Source of the DNA: Microplitis mediator
Taxonomy: Eukaryota; Arthropoda; Insecta; Hymenoptera; Braconidae
Length of the DNA: 64,000 nt
Assembly: GCF_029852145.1 (NCBI RefSeq)
Contig: NC_079978.1
Location: 17,465,774 to 17,529,773, forward strand
Reading direction: 5' to 3'
Below are positions 59,486 through 64,000 of this stretch, piece by piece. How positions within the stretch are numbered: position 1 is the first letter of the stretch; each line of letters begins with the position of its first letter. The notes below the pieces were generated by a model. The model had not been told where the DNA came from, ran no database searches, and saw only the letters and a program-made list of their open reading frames with translations. The position numbers were made by a program, and so were the translations under genes.

Positions 59486-60035
59486 TGAAAAACCGAATCA
59501 TGATATGTGTCCAAAAGGCGAAGAATCTTGGTGCTCTTACCAGCGCGCTGAAGCAAGAGGAGAGCTTGATACCTATTCTCACGATTATTCTCCCTTACCT
59601 TCTGATGTTTTAAAAGCTATCAAGCCTATATACGAAGGTCTTAGTAATGAAAATTTACTTTCAAGATGTGTAGGTGGATTCAATCAGAATAATAATGAAA
59701 GCTTTAACCAACTAGTATGGAAAATATGCCCAAAAACGGTAAATACTAGTTTTACTGTCGTACAAATAGCTGCATACGTTGCTATGTGTATATTTAATGA
59801 GGGTATAAATTCATTATTAGTCTTGATGAATACACTAGGACTTAATTGTGGGCCTAATTCTCATCGGTATGCAGAAAGAATGGATGCTGCACGTATCAAA
59901 GTAGCAGATAAGCGCGCTAATGATAACACCCGAGAAGGTCGATTGCAACGTAGGCACCAGCAAATCAATATTTTGGAAGCTGCTATGACGGCTGAAGAGC
60001 TATTATATGGTCCAGGAATAGATGACTCAGTGTAA
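59475..60035 (+). pseudogene. Mutator-like transposase domain, C-terminal part
   Basis: Open from 59475 (first Met 59505) to the stop at 60035. The order HDMCPKGEESWCSYQ, ending-domain segment LSRCVGGFNQNNNESFNQ, LVWKICPKT, then a basic helix (RMDAARIKVADKRANDN) and LYGPGIDDSV follows the C-terminal half of the Mutator-like transposase domain proteins (Pfam PF20700, from memory) seen in insects and Hydra. NESFN probably carries the catalytic Glu of the DDE triad; the two Asp must lie in the deleted part. With only half a nuclease it cannot act alone. The reading frame itself is undamaged over 187 codons, which suggests a fairly recent deletion. Confidence 0.72.
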
Positions 60036-60636
60036 GTTATTAAATAATTCTTATAATTCGACATAAATCCATAGCAAAACTTTAAATGCGTTTTTCTCAA
60101 AACTATGTTTTCTGAACTGGTGATCACTGTAACTTAAAAACTGCTCGGTAGATTTCAATAAAATTTATTGTACTTTTGAAATACATTAAAAACTCGTGCC
60201 TGATCGAAGGATTTTTTTTTTTTTCAAAAATTTCGATTTTTTTTTAACAATAAACTGTCGGTTTTTTTCTCGAAAATTTGAAAAAAATTTCCTGAGGCCT
60301 CCATTTTGTTAATTTCGAAAAAAAAAAAAAAAGCTTCGATCAGGCACAAGATTATCTATTAATAAAACTAATTTTTCTTGTCCGATTGATTTTAGATGAA
60401 TCTCCAAGGACTTATGATGATCACCGCAAAGGACTTCGGGAGGAACGGGCTCTACAAAAACAGCGATAACTTTTTGAATTATTAATTTTTTTTTTTGAAA
60501 TTTTCGTGAAGTCAAATCGAAACGTGTTCTAATAAAGCTATGTTTTTATTTTTGTCAAATAAAGTAATTAACTACAAAAAAAAAATTATTGAAAATCATC
60601 ATTTTTTCAGGCCTCTGAGTACCCCTAACCCCTTAA

Positions 60637-61312
60637 TTTACAGTTGATAGTGGTCCAAGTAAGTGCCAAGCTATCTCGAAAAATCTAAGTATTGCCAACT
60701 CTAAATGACTCTGCACAGCAATATCATTTCTCTTAGTTTTGCTTTCTTCTTCTTCTTCTTTTTCTTCCTCTTTCTTTACAATACCCTTAACAAACATCTA
60801 TCGTATCGATCGATCAGTGAAAAATATTTCTTACAAAACTTTACGATTTAAATAACCGAAAGCTATAACATTATACAGTTGTATTTATTCGATTGTCAGC
60901 TAGGCGCCACGCAAGCGTTTCACGAAATTATATCAAGTACTTTTATATATATACATATATATTTCAACAATATCATCTTCGGTTAATGATTCGTCGTATA
61001 AATCACAAAAGTAGCGAACTAAAATCAATTTACCAAAAACTTTTTTCTTATTCTCCGCCATCTTATTCTTTTTCTTTACATCCCTGTCATCAACTTTTTT
61101 CGTAACTTCCTCTTTATGACTTTTCATCTCGTCAAGCTTCAGTTTATTGCATCAAATATCCATTAGAAAAAAAAAAATTCAACTTAAGAACTCACTAAAT
61201 CATGAAAACTCTGTCCGAAAATCGATTTTAGATAAATTCATACTCATACGAGGGCACACAGAAAAATACGACAGTAAAATCTTACATAATATGTTACGTT
61301 ATTTTATTGCAG
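60637..61312. other. 3' end of the 20-kb sidestep intron
   Basis: TTC-repeat tract at 60735-60775. Branch and pyrimidine tract lead to TATTTTATTGCAG at 61312. No gene. Confidence 0.55.
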
Positions 61313-61609
61313 TGAAGCCTCTGGCAGTAAAAATCCATCTGCAAGATGATCTGATACTAGTTGGACAGCCAATAGCAGCAAAATGTGAGACTTGGGGTAG
61401 TTGGCCAGCGGCGACCCTCACATGGAGTCTCGGTGGACTAAAATTCCGAGATCCGGTTGTTGCATCAACCCAACGAAGCAATTCCACGGTTAGCAAACTC
61501 GCTCTTGTGCTTGATCGTGAAGACGATGGCAAAGAACTCAGCTGTACCGCAGTCAATCACAATTTTCCCGGTGGTGAACTCAAAGAGAGTCGGGTACTTC
61601 GTGTTGCAT
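61313..61609 (+). CDS. side: Sidestep-family receptor, exon encoding Ig domain 3
   Basis: Enters in phase 1 (Leu codon split with 41312) and reads KPLAVKIHLQDDLILVGQP, IAAKCETWGSWPAATLTWSL, a variable loop, STVSKLALVLDREDDGKEL and SCTAVNHNFPGGELKESRV to LRVA, leaving in phase 1 before GTGAGT. One complete Ig domain: Cys in AAKCET, Trp in TLTWS, and the D-x-G...C pair in REDDGKELSC. LxPLxVxI at the start, cEtxGSxPxAxxTW and TREDDGKxLxCxAxN are typical of the third Sidestep Ig domain. A phase-1/phase-1 exon holding one Ig unit is usual for this superfamily. Codon use is richer in G/C than the flanking introns. Further exons (Ig 4-5, FN3, membrane span) must lie beyond the window. Confidence 0.94.
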
Positions 61610-62377
61610 GTGAGTATATAAATTGAAAGGGTAACCAACAAAATATTTCTAAACAAAATTCTCTAGGGAAATTTCACATGCACGAAATAGTCATTTAATA
61701 GTCTCTCTTTGGTTTATGTCAATTTGTCTAATGTTACTTTTCCTCATAGTTATACACATATATATATATATATATATATTAGTCCTCACTAACAAGTTAA
61801 CGTGCTGGAGATGACATTAGTGAGATATATAAAATTGAGGGTCTCGTAAATTACGTTTGACGTAAATAAATGTCAGTTATGAATGGCAATTACCATAATT
61901 TCAACTGGCGTTAGGGGAATATCCATATCCGACGGTTTAATCTATCACCAGAGAAGCTCCATTACTTATTATTTAACTCACACCATCGCGATACTTAATG
62001 CACGCTCGTGACCAACTGTTGACCATTGACTGTTGATAAACATTTATACTTTTTAATTATACGTTAATTCAAAATTTTTACATGAGAAATAAAGTACCGG
62101 TGGGTAATAAGGCCTAGCTAAGGGAGATTTTGAATAGAATCGAAAATATTGCATTTAATTATCGAAATGTATTATTAATCTTTATTTCAATACATTAGCC
62201 ATAAAATGTAATAAAGTAATGGTAATTGTTACCATAAACAAACAAATAATTAAATTTTTACAAAAAACATACGAATAGGCCTTATTTTACTGCGATAGGG
62301 TAATAAGGCCTACGGGTTAAACAAACTGTAATAGTGAAACTATACTTAATAAAATTGGTATTAGAGATGTATTATCA
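61610..62377. other. Intron after Ig domain 3
   Basis: GTGAGT donor, a short (AT)n run at 61757-61779, and a TAATAAGGCCTA phrase repeated three times (62106, 62276, 62310). No gene. Confidence 0.55.
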
Positions 62378-63686
62378 CCCGGGTCGAAAAATTTGATCTG
62401 ATTTTAGTCTAACTGGACTGTATTTGGACTACTTGGTCTGTTATTGAACTTCGATAAAAATTTTAATCTGTTTTTGATCTACCCGGACTGAAAAATTTGA
62501 CCTGATTTTAGTCTGATTGGACTATTTGATCTGATTTTGATCTTTTATGAAAATTTCAAGCTGTTTTCGACCTGCTACTTCAAAAAACAAACGCGTTACG
62601 AGCAGACTAAATTAGATTAATTCGTGAACTTTAAAAAATTTTAGTTCTGAAAATTTACAAGGACAAAACTAGATTAAATCATGGACTTATAAAATTTTTA
62701 TTTATAGGCAATATTTATGAAAAAACATTAAGTTGCAGAATTGATTATGTTTTATTTACTATCTTTTGTTTAAAAATGTCGGCAGTTAATGAAAATTTGA
62801 CAGCTTAATTTTTTAGTTGTCTTCATTGAATATTTATATCATTGAATAAAAGTGATAAAACAACTCTTAAAATGTTAAGAATTTTCTCTTATTTACTGGA
62901 TAAAATTGAAAATATTTTGGCATAAGAAAACATCAAAATTCTTGTGATACGGAGAAAAATGTTAGCTCGAAATCTACCAATTTTTATTATGCTGTCGACC
63001 AAACTTGAAACAGAAAGTATAGTATCCAAAAAATTACTATGCTCTTATAAAAAATTATTATGCTGCATCAAAATTATTATAATGTATGGAAGTAATTGAT
63101 ATTGAAGCTCATCGATAAGTTTCTCGCGCGTAATAAGTTATGTGATACAGTATAATCATTTTTTGTAAGAGCACGATAATTTTTCGGATGCTTTACTTCC
63201 TGTTTCAAGTTTAGTCGACAGCATTGTGAAAATTGGAAGGTTTCGAACCAACATTTTTCGCTGTGTGACATCTTATTATGGAAGCGCATTAGCATGTTTT
63301 AAATACCAAGAAAATTAAAATAAATTAATAAATCTAGATTTTTATTATTATTATTATTTATGTTTATAAAAAGTCCTGTATTTGTCCTTAAAAACAATTG
63401 AACACAGACTAAATATTATAGCAAACAAAGTCTGTTTTTGTCCTTAAAAACAATTGAACACAGACCAATAATTATAATAAAAAAGTCTGTTTTTAGTCTA
63501 AACGCGATTTAAAACAGACTAAATATCATACGAAAATAAGTCTGATATTAGCCTGGATAAGGAATAGTACGGGCAAAAACAGATTAAATTCTTATATAAA
63601 ATAAATACGATTTATAAACTTGAATTAAAGGAAAAATATTTGAATTTATCATTTATTTTAAAACAGATCTAATTTTTTGACCCGGG
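62378..63686. mobile_element. CCCGGGTCGAAAAATT family element, copy 2 (target CA), interrupted
   Basis: Ends CCCGGGTCGAAAAATTTGATC and GATCTAATTTTTTGACCCGGG, CA on each side (62376-62377, 63687-63688). The interior is the reverse complement of 52049-52939 with an extra GATCTGATTTTGGTCTG duplication at the left. It is split by 62948-63263. Confidence 0.9.
62948..63263. mobile_element. Foldback element nested in CCCGGGTC copy 2
   Basis: The arms share AAAAATGTT, TCGAAA, CCAATTTT and ATGCTGTCGAC with AACTTGAAACAG, and their complements. TGTGA stands on both sides (62943-62947, 63264-63268). The collinear uninterrupted sequence near 52465 confirms the insertion. 316 bases. Confidence 0.8.
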
Positions 63687-63688
63687 CA

Positions 63689-64000
63689 CTTAAATTTAGC
63701 AACAATACTTCTTTAAAGACAGAAGACTAGATTGCTTTGCTCAACTGCACTTAAAACTATTAGTATCCTTTTTAAGAGTCAGAAGACTAGATTGTTTTTT
63801 ATAATTTCTTCTGCGCTACGACATCATGTGATAGATGATGAAATATAGAAGACAGGGAACGTGGTATCGGGACTATAAACTTGTCGTAACGTCTCTATGC
63901 AAGACCCTTCTACTAGAGTAGCCTTTAGCGGAGGTGATTATTTTAAATATCATTTCTGTCACTTAGGCATTATTACCCGCGGGTACCTTAATTTTATTTT
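63689..64000. other. Intronic DNA to the window end
   Basis: A phrase GACAGAAGACTAGATTG recurs at 63718 and, as GTCAGAAGACTAGATTG, at 63777. No exon recognised. Confidence 0.5.

Larger units (their letters stand above)
58773..60632 (+). mobile_element. TTAA-flanked Kolobok-like transposon, internally deleted
   Basis: Ends GGGGTTAGGGGTAGTCAGA and TCTGAGTACCCCTAACCCC, with TTAA on each side (58769-58772, 60633-60636). Inside are a long (AT)n run and the 5' and 3' parts of a transposase gene (59261-59485 and 59475-60035). Subterminal AAAAATCGATTTTTTTT and its complement extend the inverted ends. It lies in the 20-kb sidestep intron, about 0.7 kb before the next exon. Confidence 0.88.

Noticed and set aside
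59261..60035. Intact domesticated transposase gene
   Set aside because: Two frames joined out of phase by an internal deletion, within clean TTAA-flanked transposon ends; more likely a defective element than a host gene.

Overview
This is a window of a nuclear animal genome, very AT-rich and packed with DNA transposons. It carries spliced exons with GT..AG borders, Tc1/mariner-type elements, tRNA-like SINE heads and an arthropod nervous-system gene, so an insect is the best fit. The AT bias, large repeat-filled introns and style of repeat suggest a parasitoid wasp (Hymenoptera, possibly Braconidae), but that is an inference; no rRNA, mitochondrial or other diagnostic locus is present.

The one host gene I can support is a member of the Sidestep (Side) immunoglobulin-superfamily receptors on the + strand. 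Five coding exons are visible: 25732-25867 and 36277-36488 (Ig domain 1), 37506-37613 and 41085-41312 (Ig domain 2), and 61313-61609 (Ig domain 3). Every junction keeps the reading frame. The signal-peptide exon lies left of, or unrecognised in, the window; the remaining Ig, FN3, transmembrane and cytoplasmic exons must lie to the right. The introns measure about 10.4, 1.0, 3.5 and 20.0 kb, and more than a further 25 kb lies on the 5' side.

Most of the rest is mobile DNA, much of it nested. (1) Three copies of a Tc3-like Tc1/mariner element (20169, 25947, 29619); the last two share one internal deletion, and the first and third were hit by other elements. (2) Two TTAA-flanked elements (2101-3013, 58773-60632) with remnants of a Mutator-like/Kolobok-type transposase. 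(3) Several families whose ends read CCCG...CGGG and that duplicate any 2-bp target (TA, CA, CG, TG, CC, GA seen). (4) Several families whose ends read CACGG...CCGTG, flanked mostly by TA, whose bodies are arrays of a short family-specific palindrome. (5) G-rich-ended TA elements (10747-12306, 27725-28474). (6) Long palindromes such as 26891-28656. Because these elements lie in introns of a transcribed gene, the palindromes would form hairpins in its pre-mRNA.

The left 25 kb and the gaps between elements are AT-rich non-coding DNA in which I see no further gene. No confident functional tRNA, rRNA, CRISPR array or viral gene was found.
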